Source: Bordetella parapertussis
GTDB taxonomy: Bacteria > Pseudomonadota > Gammaproteobacteria > Burkholderiales > Burkholderiaceae_B
Assembly: GCA_945862495.1 (NCBI GenBank)
Contig: CAMAYM010000007.1
Span: 1 to 47,540, forward strand
Length of the DNA: 47,540 bases
Direction of reading: 5' to 3'
Below, piece by piece: positions 1 to 7,839 of this stretch. The notes under the pieces were generated by a model. It saw only the letters and a program-made list of their open reading frames with translations. It was not told where the DNA came from and did no database searches. The translations under genes and the position numbers were made by a program. Every line of letters starts with the position of its first letter. Position 1 is the stretch's first letter.

Positions 1-56
1 ATCCCCAACTTGCGGTCCACGTGTTGAACGGCTAAACCTGAGAGACCTAGGATAGA

Positions 57-851
57 ATCGATGTGGGACATCGGTATTAGCTCCATTAAATGTGTTTCTT
101 CGCAAAAACAAGTTTAATGAATACCGTTGTCCCCCGTTAATGATGTAGAGCCTTTGGTGACCTTACCCGCAAGGTGTACAGCTTTGAGCCGTCTCCTACA
201 ACGTACCGATGGCTTGTTCAAAACGTGCAGAGCGCAAAGTTAAATAATGTTGAACTGATCAATCTAGGCCTAGGCAAGGATACTGGCACCTTTGAATTGA
301 CCTTTGCGCCCAATAACCGCTCTGGCGGTTTTGTGTCTAATTTAACGAGCGCCTCTGAAGGGCATCAAATTGAAAAAATTTCAATCGCAAAGGGCGATGA
401 TTTCATTCGTGAGCATCAGATTGCTAAAGTTGATTTTATTAAGATCGATGTAGAGGGTTTTGAGCAGAGCGTCATAGAAGGGCTTGCTGCAACGATCGCA
501 CGTGATCAGCCGATCGTTGTACTTGAACTTAATCACTGGTGCCTAAATGCGTTTCAGCGTACTTCTGTGCCAGATTTTTTTGATTTTCTTCGTAGCGTTT
601 TTCCTTATTTATATGCGGTGGACATGCGTTACGCAGGTAATCTGCGTGATCGCCTTCGTCGAGAAATCCTCCCTTTTATGTATGACAAAAAAGATGCAAA
701 AAATTTGCATCATCAGGACGATGCCTACCACGTGATGTATCGCCACATCTTGCATGGATCGAGTTACCCGACCTTGGTTGGGGCATTTAATCTCACGCAA
801 CTCGATGCCCTATCTTCGAAGTTTGGCATGCAACTCGCTCGACGCGAGTGA
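57..851 (+). pseudogene. FkbM-family methyltransferase, 5' part decayed
   Basis: Remnant of a SAM-dependent methyltransferase of the FkbM family, which O-methylates sugars in polysaccharides and natural products. The open part runs from a GTG at 174 to the TGA at 849-851 (225 residues). It starts directly at the VYSFEPSP motif and contains IKIDVEGFE, both typical of the family. The N-terminal SAM-binding motif (usually DVGANIG, about 30 residues earlier) is missing from the frame. A trace is visible at 57-81: IDVG in the ORF frame followed by IGIS in another frame, as if a few bases were lost, with stops at 115-117 and 141-143. The sequence upstream is also closed by stops. I infer a broken gene; translation from GTG 174 would give a protein without its cofactor loop. 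It lies just before a broken acyltransferase, so both may come from one surface-glycan locus. Confidence 0.7.
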
Positions 852-872
852 TACTTGCTTCACTTGAACGCC

Positions 873-2891
873 ATGTCTTTCAACCCTTCACACACCACAT
901 ATCGGCCAGACATTGATGGTCTGCGTGCCATAGCGGTATTGTCGGTCGTGCTATTTCATGGGTTTCCGCAAATTTTTAAGGGCGGTTTCATAGGCGTTGA
1001 TATTTTTTTCGTATTGTCAGGCTATCTGATTAGCCGCATTATTTTTGAACAGTTAAAGCAAGGTGAGTTTAGTTTCCTTGATTTTTACGCGCGTCGAATT
1101 AAACGAATTTTCCCAGCCTTGCTCATTGTTTTACTTGCCGCCTTCATTGCGGGATGATTCACGCTGCTCGCGGACGAGTATGCCCAATTAGGTCGGCATA
1201 TTGCGGCTGGTGCTGCATTTATTTCAAATTTTGTGCTGTGGGGCGAGGCTGGCTATTTCGATAATTCAGCGCACACCAAGCCTCTGCTTCATTTGTGGAG
1301 CTTAGGCATTGAAGAACAGTTTTACATATTCTGGCCGTTGCTATTGTGGCTGGCATCAAAATTAAAATTTTCACTCTTTGCGCTGACCTTTATCCTTGCA
1401 GCCCTGTCGTTTTATCTGAACGTTACTGGAATTAAAAGTGACGCAGTGGCCACGTTCTATTCACCTCAAACGCGGATTTGGGAACTTCTGATTGGTAGCG
1501 CCTTAGCGTGGTGGTCACTGAATAAGAAAGATGGATTAGTCGACATTGCAACGTTTTTTGGCAAAGGGCGCAGACGACCTGAAACAGTGGTCGACCTCGC
1601 ACGTATTCGTACACGCACTGCCAATGTGCTCGCCGGCATAGGCTTTATTCTCTTGATCTACAGTCTAATCCGCTTTAACCGAGATCTTCAGTTTCCTGGT
1701 AAGTGGGCGTTGATACCCGTGTTGGGCACCGCCTTGATCTTGGCCGCTGGGCCTCATGCATGGCTTAATACAAAGATACTGTCTAACAAGGTTTTGGTGT
1801 GGTTCGGTCTGATTAGTTACCCCCTGTATCTTTGGCACTGGCCGCTTCTGAGTTTTGCTTGGATTGTAGAGGCCGTCCCGCCAAGCTTTGCGACACGCTC
1901 AGTGTTAATCCTCCTATCGATTGCGCTGGCCTGGTTAACGTATCGCTTTATCGAGCGTCCGATTCGTTTTGGAAAGCATGGCGGCCTAAAGTTATCCGTT
2001 CTCGTTATGTTGATGATCCTCCTTGGAGGGGTAGGGATGGGCACGTTTTATGAAAAGGGCTTCCCGTTCCGTAACAATGTAAAACTTGCGGACGCGTTGT
2101 ATACCTCTGAAGCGCGTACTATCGAAGCGAATTTGGTGGGAAGCTTCCGAAACTACGCTGGTGACGAACCCAGTCAGTCAATCAAGCCCGTGGTTTTGAT
2201 TCTTGGTGACTCTTACAACGTCAACTGGTCTGTTGGGCTCAGCACTCTCATTGATAAAAAGCAATACGATATTGTCTCGGTCTCCTATCTCGGTTGCAAA
2301 GTGAGCGTTACTGCTGAAAAAATTATCGCAATGGCCAGGGAGCCTAAATTTGAACAATACTGCCAACCCTTTGAATCGTTGATTAACGATCAAAACATCA
2401 TCCGCAGGCTCGCCTCAGTGATGTTGGTCAGCTATCGACCCTTTGAGTATGAGGTCAATAGATTTAGATTTGATGTGATTCGAGAGCTTAGGAAAAAAAA
2501 TAGTCAGTTTGATTTATTTATATTTGGTAACTACTTTCAACTTGATTCTGAGCAGTATTCGAGTTGTGAAAAGTTAATGTACAGAACAGGTCGACGTGCT
2601 GAAGTCTGCATGGAGCTATCGGATTATCCAAAAAAACAAATAAACCGAGAAAGTTTGCCGTTTTATCCGCATGACCTCAAGTTCGCATACATCGATCTGA
2701 TCGGCTTAACTTGCGCTGAAGATAAAAAGGGATGTCCAACTCAAGCGCAAGGCGTGCCTTTTATTAGTGACTCCCATCACTTAAATGCCACCTTCATTGC
2801 AACACTCATGCGTGATATGCAGGCGGCGCAGTTACCAAAGCTAGAAGATCTTGGTCTTCAAAAGTACTTGATCAAGAGGTCCGACCCTTGA
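873..2891 (+). pseudogene. OafA-type acyltransferase with SGNH domain, interrupted by in-frame TGA
   Basis: Membrane O-acyltransferase of the acyltransferase-3 family (OafA/YrhL type) with a C-terminal SGNH esterase-like domain; such proteins acetylate O-antigen or other surface glycans. The ATG at 873 gives the usual start (RPDIDGLRAIAVL near residue 10), and many membrane segments follow. After 94 codons a TGA at 1155-1157 stops the frame, yet the same frame continues without a shift through PLLHLWSLGIEEQFY, LWHWPLL, ILGDSYN and DSHHLN to 2891. Family members commonly have Trp or a similar residue at this position, so a TGG-to-TGA change is the simple explanation. Without the stop the protein would have 672 residues, normal for the family. 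The first SGNH block reads GDSY. A TTG at 855 is a weaker start. Confidence 0.85.
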
Positions 2892-2910
2892 TGGATGACA
2901 GACGCCTGCG

Positions 2911-3126
2911 TTGTTTTCTTGCTTTAATGAAATTACCAATCAACTGAAAAGTGAACTTGCTGGGAAGATTTTCGCTGCACATCATTTAGTGGTGAGCAGT
3001 CGCCATCGCGCCATGGGCGATGCAGATTTACTTTTGCAATTTTGGCGCGTGTGTGAAGCGACGTTTGGCAAAGAGCGCCTGCTTGCCGCAGTCAATCAGT
3101 CAAACAATGTCAGGGTGCTTGCATAG
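2911..3126 (+). pseudogene. Remnant of DnaQ-like 3'-5' exonuclease with internal deletion
   Basis: A 71-codon open stretch with no good start. Its end (RHRAMGDADLLLQFWR and the following 20 residues) resembles the C-terminal half of DnaQ-family exonucleases of betaproteobacteria, where HRAxGDA carries a metal-binding Asp. The preceding residues (ITNQLKSELAGKIFAAH) resemble a more N-terminal block of the same family, the one that ends in AHN. In intact proteins these two blocks lie tens of residues apart, so I infer an internal deletion joining them at the AH. The first exonuclease motif (DxE) is absent. The sequence starts 20 bases after the end of the broken acyltransferase. Not expected to be functional. 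Confidence 0.6.
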
Positions 3127-3363
3127 GTGGGGTTTTCACAGAATTTCGCAATTTGAATCGTGATCACATAAACATTAAGTTATAAAACTCGATAGCCTTG
3201 GGTGAGTTTCTTTGTGTCATGATGTTATTGCCTACCAGCAGATTAAGGTATATTTGGCAACTAAAATAGATAAATTTGTATGAGCAGAGAGAAACGTACG
3301 TATCTAAATTTTTTTACTCTAACCCCACGCAATTCAATCATCATTCAACACGGAGTTAAACAA

Positions 3364-3768
3364 ATGAAGTTATTCAATATTGTTAGAGTCGTGTTTTGTT
3401 CTTTATTTATGCTTTTTGTAGCTCAGACAGCCTCTGCGCAATCCCTTCCTAAGGTTTCACAAAACAATTTAGACATTTACTACACCGAAAATGTCACACG
3501 TTCAGAAGCAAAAAAATTACTCGAATATCTTATTTCAGAAGATTTTACAGATGGAGGTCAAGAGGTGGGTGTCCGACTCGATAAGACTGGTAAAACTTAT
3601 GAGTTCAAAGTCATTGTTAAAAAAGGCATGGATACCGATCCTGATTTCATTAAGCTTGCAAAAACGCTTTCAACGGAAATCAGTAATGATGTGTTTGGTA
3701 AGGCGCCAGTCGATATCCATTTAATGGATGACAACTTCAAGCTGTTGAGGGTTGTTGTTGCATTTTGA
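3364..3768 (+). CDS. Small secreted protein of unknown function
   Basis: 134 residues from the ATG at 3364, chosen because GGAG lies 8 bases upstream and the protein then begins with a clear signal peptide (MKLFNIVRVV, hydrophobic core, cleavage after TASA). An upstream in-frame ATG at 3280 would bury the signal peptide behind 28 polar residues. The mature part has the look of a small alpha/beta domain: IYYTENVTRSEAKKLLEYL, a middle block KTYEFKVIVKKG, and a C-terminal block VDIHLMDDNFKLLRVV. It recalls uncharacterised bacterial proteins with a similar three-block pattern, but I cannot name a family. Base use is AT-rich compared with the phn region. The 237 bases upstream (3127-3363) hold no gene and no promoter that I would defend. 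Confidence 0.7.
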   Translation: MKLFNIVRVVFCSLFMLFVAQTASAQSLPKVSQNNLDIYYTENVTRSEAKKLLEYLISEDFTDGGQEVGVRLDKTGKTYEFKVIVKKGMDTDPDFIKLAKTLSTEISNDVFGKAPVDIHLMDDNFKLLRVVVAF

Positions 3769-3780
3769 TCTAATAGGCAT

Positions 3781-3818
3781 GGGCCAGACGACGATTGCTG
3801 TCGTTAGTCCTTTGGCCC
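3781..3818 (+). terminator. Two-part hairpin downstream of the small secreted gene
   Basis: GGGCCA (3781-3786) pairs with TGGCCC (3813-3818), and inside it ACGAC (3788-3792) pairs with GTCGT (3800-3804). It starts 12 bases after the stop codon at 3768, where a terminator is expected. There is no T-run on the plus strand, so it is either a Rho-assisted 3' end or a stabilising hairpin. Confidence 0.4.
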
Positions 3819-3879
3819 GTGGTGCTTTATTCGATCACATGAACGCCCTAATAGTGAGTAGATATTATTATTTACGCGA

Positions 3880-4311
3880 TTAAACGGCACTAAACGGCAA
3901 CATTTTTCCCATACTCACATTAGGCTCAACTGAATAGCCTAGCGAATGATAGAAAGCGGCAGTCGCTTCATTGGTCTTGAGTATTTGTAGTTTGACTTTC
4001 ATACAGCCTAGCGCTGTTAGTGCGGTCTCAGCGTGTTGCACGAGCAAACGTCCGATACCTCCGAGGCGTTTGTTTGGATGAACGGAAACAGAATAAATCC
4101 AGCCACGATGTCCGTCGTAGCCCGCCATGATCGTTCCAATGATCTGCGTATGTTCAATTGCGACAAAAAACAAGCCATCATTGACGACAATTTTTTTTTC
4201 AATCGTTAAGTTTGGCTCGTTATGCGCAGTCTCATAGCCAAAAACAGTTCGCCATAGTTCAACAACTTGCGTTCTGTCTGTTGTGTCAGCGTATTGACGA
4301 ATGGCTAGCAT
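3880..4311 (-). CDS. GNAT family N-acetyltransferase (YpeA-like)
   Basis: 143 residues. A cytoplasmic acetyl-CoA-dependent N-acetyltransferase; the substrate is not known. The pattern is that of the YpeA group: FFVAIEHTQIIGTIMAGYDGHRGWIY, then VHPNKRLGGIGRLLV, the acetyl-CoA pyrophosphate-binding loop (R/Q-x-x-G-x-G/A type, here RLGGIG), and NEATAAFYHSLGY near the C-terminus. The ATG at 4311 is preferred because AGGA sits 7 bases upstream; the frame extends to a TTG at 4332 without support. It lies downstream of the terminator of the phytase-like gene on the same strand and is therefore probably a separate unit. Confidence 0.85.
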   Translation of the reverse strand: MLAIRQYADTTDRTQVVELWRTVFGYETAHNEPNLTIEKKIVVNDGLFFVAIEHTQIIGTIMAGYDGHRGWIYSVSVHPNKRLGGIGRLLVQHAETALTALGCMKVKLQILKTNEATAAFYHSLGYSVEPNVSMGKMLPFSAV

Positions 4312-4334
4312 TTTTATCCTAGAGGAAATCAATC

Positions 4335-4370
4335 AAAAAGGCCACACAGCATGTTTAAGTGCTGGTGGCC
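4335..4370 (-). terminator. Intrinsic terminator of the phytase-like gene
   Basis: On the minus strand GGCCAC (4370-4365) and CAGCA (4364-4360) pair with TGCTG and GTGGCC (4351-4347 and 4345-4340), with one unpaired base and an 8-base loop, followed by five T. It sits 30 bases past the stop codon of the gene ending at 4400. Confidence 0.85.
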
Positions 4371-4399
4371 TCATAAATACTAACACCGATCAGTTCAAA

Positions 4400-5764
4400 T
4401 TATTTTGCTTTCAACAGTGCTTCCACTTCGAGCAAGACTAATTCATTGTCGTCGGCCTTGTTGGGATCGCGGCTGCTTGAGAAGGGCAGGTTATTGTCGT
4501 TACCCACAACGATGTGACGGGCATCAACGATGTCGACGTTTTCAATTGTGAAAAATGGAAACGTGAGTACATTGCCATCGAGTGGTTTCTTGGATTTCTT
4601 TTGTGGATCTTGAATGTTCATCAAGTCGATGAAACCAATTTTCCGCACAGGACCGCCCACATTGGCATCGTTGAGTTCAACTTTATAGACACGCTTGAAC
4701 TTGGCCAGGTCATGAAAGCAATCTTTACGACGCTCCCCTGCTGGGCAGGCTTTGTACTGTGTGCCTTCGCCATTATCACGCTCAATAATCAAGCCTGTGT
4801 TGGCATCCATCATGTTGAAGTCACCGATGGCATGATGGTTGGCTTCCATGACATATTTCCAATGACGGCCAGTCCATTTATTGGCTTTGACGTCAAACTC
4901 AACAATGCGCAAGTATTGTTTGCCATCGATATTTTCGTAGGACTTTGTTGCCTCGTCCCAGAGCGCGCCTTCAAATAAGGGATACAACATGTTTCCGTCT
5001 GTGGAGACGGCCATGCCTTCATACCCTTTGGAACGGCGCAATTGAAATGCGACCAAATCTGTTGGGGTGTTTGGGGCGATGACAGAAAAATGATCGGGTG
5101 ATTTGATCAATTTTCCATCGACTAAAGTTTCGATAATTTCAACCACCTTACCATTCATGTCTGCTTTGATGAGGTAGGGTCCAAACTCTTCACCAATCCA
5201 CAAATAACCACCCGCGAATTGAAATGATTCGGGATCAAAGTCCGCGCCTGTTAAGTAACGTTTATCAGTCCCCTCATGGACAATTCGGAACGGTACTTTT
5301 TTGTCTGGATCATGCAAGAAAATAGTTTTCAGCGTATCGGTTTTGCCTGAGGCAAAGTCAATGTTGTAATGCGTCAAATACAGCATAAAGTCAGGCGAGT
5401 TAGCCTTTGAGCCGGCGCCGTTATCAGTCAAGATCCAGTAGGTGCCGTCAGGCATTTTTTTAATGCCTGAGTGTCCTTGAATAGGTTGTCCTTGAAAGGG
5501 GAGCATTACGCCTGTTGGGCGAGCATTAGACTGGCCTTCGATGGAACCCATGGCTTCTACACGCTTGCCGGTTGTGAATTTGCCGGAGGATTGCAAGGTG
5601 GAGGGTGCGTCTGCAGGTGCTTTGATAAAAGTCGAGGCAGGAATCACCACATGGCCTGACAATGTGGCGGGGAACTCAGTTTGCGCTTGAAGGGCTGTTG
5701 TGCAGCACACGGACAGTGCCATGAGGGCAAGCGAATGCATGGATTGCTTTGGAAGATGAAACAT
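4400..5764 (-). CDS. Secreted phytase-like / esterase-like protein (PF13449 type)
   Basis: 454 residues. Starts at the ATG at 5764, with AAGGA 6 bases upstream; this gives a standard signal peptide (SLALMALSVCCTTALQAQ). An upstream in-frame start at 5809 would lie inside the hairpin at 5780-5816. The mature part looks like the beta-propeller family annotated 'esterase-like activity of phytase': HSGIKKMPDGTYWILTDNG near residue 100, DFDPESFQFAGGYLWIGEEFGPYL near 185, GYEGMAVSTDGNMLYPLFEG near 250 and VDIVDARHIVVGNDNNLPFS near the end. Members are periplasmic or extracellular and the true substrate is mostly unknown; phosphate release is possible but unproven. It lies beside the phosphonate cluster on the same strand as phnN, so a role in phosphorus supply is a reasonable guess only. 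Confidence 0.8.
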   Translation of the reverse strand: MFHLPKQSMHSLALMALSVCCTTALQAQTEFPATLSGHVVIPASTFIKAPADAPSTLQSSGKFTTGKRVEAMGSIEGQSNARPTGVMLPFQGQPIQGHSGIKKMPDGTYWILTDNGAGSKANSPDFMLYLTHYNIDFASGKTDTLKTIFLHDPDKKVPFRIVHEGTDKRYLTGADFDPESFQFAGGYLWIGEEFGPYLIKADMNGKVVEIIETLVDGKLIKSPDHFSVIAPNTPTDLVAFQLRRSKGYEGMAVSTDGNMLYPLFEGALWDEATKSYENIDGKQYLRIVEFDVKANKWTGRHWKYVMEANHHAIGDFNMMDANTGLIIERDNGEGTQYKACPAGERRKDCFHDLAKFKRVYKVELNDANVGGPVRKIGFIDLMNIQDPQKKSKKPLDGNVLTFPFFTIENVDIVDARHIVVGNDNNLPFSSSRDPNKADDNELVLLEVEALLKAK

Positions 5765-5779
5765 GAAGAATCCTTGACG

Positions 5780-5816
5780 TTTGTAGGTGTCAGCCAACAT
5801 GACTGACACCTACAAA
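5780..5816 (-). promoter_or_regulatory. Perfect 14-bp inverted repeat in the leader of the phytase-like gene
   Basis: TTTGTAGGTGTCAG at 5780-5793 is the exact reverse complement of 5803-5816, with a 9-base spacer. On the minus strand the stem ends only a few bases before the AAGGA that serves the ATG at 5764. No T-run follows on either strand, so it is not a standard terminator. It could be a terminator of phnN, an RNA hairpin acting on translation, or an operator. Confidence 0.6.
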
Positions 5817-5845
5817 TCTAATCTTCGATTGTTTCTATTTATTGA

Positions 5846-6451
5846 CTAAATTTTGACGAAAGGAATACCTTTCCGTTGCTGCAACAGATTTTTTAGCGTT
5901 GCTACGCTGTCTGCCAAACTGCCACCATTTGATACACAGAGGTCTTGGGGACCTAATGCAACATCTTGTGAACGACTGAGTCGGGCTTCGATGGCTTGTT
6001 CATTTTCTCGACCTCTGGACAACAGCCTCGCACGCAATACCTCGATAGGTGCCGTAATAAGCAACACAGTCAGTCCAGGAAAGCGTCGCTTAGCCTCCTC
6101 TAAATATGCGCGAGAGCCATTGACCATCACCCAGGTGCCTTCTGACATCGGAGCCAGTTCCTGATGCCGAACGCCATAGTGCAAGCCATTGGCAAACCAG
6201 TGCATGGCAAAGGCATCGCTGCTCACCAGCGACTCAAAGCGTGACGTATCGACGGCCTCATGGTCCTCGTTACTTTGGTCGTGGCTTCTTGTGATGGTGC
6301 GCTTTGCAAAATACAAAGGCGGCGGGGTGGCCTTGTCATTGATGTCAGTCATGTCAGACATGGCCGTCATATCTGCCATCTCTTGGCGCAGGCAATTAAG
6401 CAAGCTGTCCTTGCCTGCGCCCGATGGTCCAATGATGTAGATCAAGCGCAC
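5846..6451 (-). CDS. phnN: Ribose 1,5-bisphosphate phosphokinase PhnN
   Basis: 201 residues. Phosphorylates ribose 1,5-bisphosphate with ATP to give PRPP, the last step of the C-P lyase pathway. The P-loop GPSGAGKDS is at residues 8-16, as in known PhnN proteins and related guanylate-kinase-like folds. Further family features are TRSHDQSNEDHEAV and a substrate region with LHYGVRHQ. The start is a GTG at 6451; no good Shine-Dalgarno is seen, but the first 10 bases overlap the end of the DUF1045 gene, so translational coupling is likely. The start codon lies at the edge of a 15-bp tandem repeat (6452-6511). A short low-complexity insert (MADMTAMSDMTDINDK) follows the P-loop helix. Confidence 0.93.
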   Translation of the reverse strand: MRLIYIIGPSGAGKDSLLNCLRQEMADMTAMSDMTDINDKATPPPLYFAKRTITRSHDQSNEDHEAVDTSRFESLVSSDAFAMHWFANGLHYGVRHQELAPMSEGTWVMVNGSRAYLEEAKRRFPGLTVLLITAPIEVLRARLLSRGRENEQAIEARLSRSQDVALGPQDLCVSNGGSLADSVATLKNLLQQRKGIPFVKI

Positions 6452-7206
6452 TTTGAAGTGCCCAATTTAGAGGCGCTTAATTTTGAGGTGCCCAATTTTG
6501 AAGGGTTCAATTCGAAACGTTCCACCCACCGAAAGTCGCCGTTCTGTTGGTCTTGAGCAAACCAAGTGACCGAATCGATATAGAGGCCATGCTCTAAAAA
6601 AGGCGCAAACCATTCTTTGGCAGCGGCTTTTAATGCTTTTTTTACCTCTGGTGCGACATTTTTTAATGACCCCGACAGTGTCATATGAAACTGAAATTGC
6701 TCCATGACATAGGGATAGGCCCAGGCGTGGAGTAACTCTGTCTGTCTGGCCGACAAGCCTGCGCCGGTTCTTCTTTTCAGTTCGGACTCTGACAGGGGTA
6801 AGGCGAGTGGATGCAACTTTTTTACGCAATCCTCAGCAAGCTGCTGCAGGGCTGGGCTGAGTTGTGCGGGCACCAGCGCTAGAAAATCACCCATGTCGAC
6901 TAACTTCAAGGGCAGATGAAAGGCGTGTACCGTGTTGTCCGCTAAGTCACTGAAGGCCGGTTCTAAAGCTTCAGGCGTCACATCAACATTCAATTCAAAC
7001 GGCGCTTTTAGCGTGGCATGCCAGCCATAGAGCCTAGGTGTACGCGTCAATGTCTCAAATAATTCAGCACTCAAGCGCTCAAATTGCGGTTGTGCAAGCG
7101 GGGTCGATTGGTGCGCGCAGCGTCCTAGCCATTTAGAGCCAAGCTCCCAAGCCTGCGATTGTGGAGCAGGTGCAAAATACGCAGCATGTCTAAAGGATGT
7201 GGACAT
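6442..7206 (-). CDS. DUF1045 2H-phosphoesterase-like protein of phosphonate operons
   Basis: 254 residues. Member of the DUF1045 / 'putative phosphonate metabolism protein' family, related to the 2H phosphoesterases. Both HxT motifs are present: H63-x-T65 in GWHATLKAPF and H174-x-T176 in FHMTLSGSL. 2H enzymes commonly open cyclic phosphodiesters. The gene overlaps phnN by 10 bases and diverges from phnG. No phnP is present in the window, so this protein is a candidate for hydrolysis of the 5-phosphoribosyl 1,2-cyclic phosphate made by C-P lyase; that is an inference from fold and position. The last 22 residues (233-254) are an unusual tail of four copies of a pentapeptide of the form L-x-x-S-K, encoded by tandem 15-bp repeats, which I do not associate with the family. 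Confidence 0.88.
   Translation of the reverse strand: MSTSFRHAAYFAPAPQSQAWELGSKWLGRCAHQSTPLAQPQFERLSAELFETLTRTPRLYGWHATLKAPFELNVDVTPEALEPAFSDLADNTVHAFHLPLKLVDMGDFLALVPAQLSPALQQLAEDCVKKLHPLALPLSESELKRRTGAGLSARQTELLHAWAYPYVMEQFQFHMTLSGSLKNVAPEVKKALKAAAKEWFAPFLEHGLYIDSVTWFAQDQQNGDFRWVERFELNPSKLGTSKLSASKLGTSKCA
6452..6511 (-). repeat. Four 15-bp tandem repeats at the DUF1045/phnN junction
   Basis: Units 6452-6466, 6467-6481, 6482-6496 and 6497-6511, consensus on the plus strand TTTGARGTGCCCAAT. Unit 2 is the most diverged. In the DUF1045 reading frame each unit encodes one L-x-x-S-K pentapeptide. The repeat directly abuts the phnN start codon. Confidence 0.85.
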
Positions 7207-7229
7207 AAGGGTGTGTAAGAGGGTATTTT

Positions 7230-7258
7230 CTGACTAAAGCGTGACTCAGTCACAGATT
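7230..7258. promoter_or_regulatory. Operator-like element between DUF1045/phnN and phnG
   Basis: The only divergent intergenic space of the cluster is 7207-7311. It contains GTGACTCAGTCAC (7241-7253), a 6+1+6 palindrome, preceded by CTGACTA at 7230-7236. CTGACTA and GTGACTC start 11 bases apart, the spacing of the 7-bp half sites in a PhoB box, although the match to CTGTCAT is partial. It is a reasonable target for phosphate-starvation control of both arms, or for another regulator. No phnF-type regulator gene is in the window. Confidence 0.4.
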
Positions 7259-7311
7259 TGCAATCTTACTTTTGTAAATTAATGCATTGATGCCCCAAAG
7301 ATATTAAAACA

Positions 7312-7839
7312 ATGTTGCACAGTGATTACACCCCTCCCGCCAAAGACTTGCCTCCCGCTTTGGCTGCGAGAAAAGCATGGATGGCCCTTTTGGCTAGGGC
7401 ACCTGAGAGTTTGTTGGAACAACATTTGGCCAACCACTGCCTAGGTAATCTGGAATGGCTCCGCCCCGCTGAGACCGGCCTCATGATGGTACAAGCCCGG
7501 GCAGGTGGCACAGGATCACGCTTTAACTTAGGCGAGGTCAGCATCACACGGTGTGTACTGAAACCCGATGCGCAACTTACGCAGTGTCAACAAGTGGGTG
7601 TCGCGTACGTGATGGGGAGTTCACACCGGCATGCCCAGCTTGCGGCCGTGGCCGATGCGTTGTTGCAAGAACCCGCCTTGCATGACCATTGGGATCACGT
7701 GCTCTTGCGTCCCCTTAGTGCATTGTTGTCTGAGCAAAAGCAAGAAAACAATGCACAGGCCCAAGCCACCAGGGTAGAGTTTTTCACCGTGGCGCGTGAA
7801 GCCGGTCAAGATTCCCCAGATGAAGGTCAAGACGCGTGA
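7312..7839 (+). CDS. phnG: C-P lyase core subunit PhnG
   Basis: 175 residues. Small subunit of the PhnGHIJ core complex; with PhnI, PhnH and PhnL it supports displacement of adenine from ATP by the phosphonate to give ribose 1-phosphonate triphosphate. Recognised by RPAETGLMMVQARAGGTGSRFNLGE, the following SITRC, and YVMGSSHRHAQLAAVADALLQ. It is the first gene of phnGHIJKLM. The ATG at 7312 lacks a clear Shine-Dalgarno. The C-terminus is acidic and contains GQD twice, a weak hint of the short repeats found at other gene ends here. Its TGA overlaps the GTG start of phnH by 4 bases. Confidence 0.93.
   Translation: MLHSDYTPPAKDLPPALAARKAWMALLARAPESLLEQHLANHCLGNLEWLRPAETGLMMVQARAGGTGSRFNLGEVSITRCVLKPDAQLTQCQQVGVAYVMGSSHRHAQLAAVADALLQEPALHDHWDHVLLRPLSALLSEQKQENNAQAQATRVEFFTVAREAGQDSPDEGQDA

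Noticed and set aside
1155..1157. TGA in the acyltransferase as a selenocysteine codon
   Set aside because: No selenocysteine-related motif or SECIS-like hairpin is apparent, and the family normally has a Trp or similar residue here; a nonsense mutation is simpler.
4514..4978. 154-residue ORF antisense to the phytase-like gene
   Set aside because: It lies wholly within a recognised gene on the other strand and shows no domain or signal of its own.
7312..7330. A firm -10/-35 promoter for phnG
   Set aside because: Several AT-rich hexamers exist in 7255-7305 but none has good spacing to a -35; only the operator-like element is reported.
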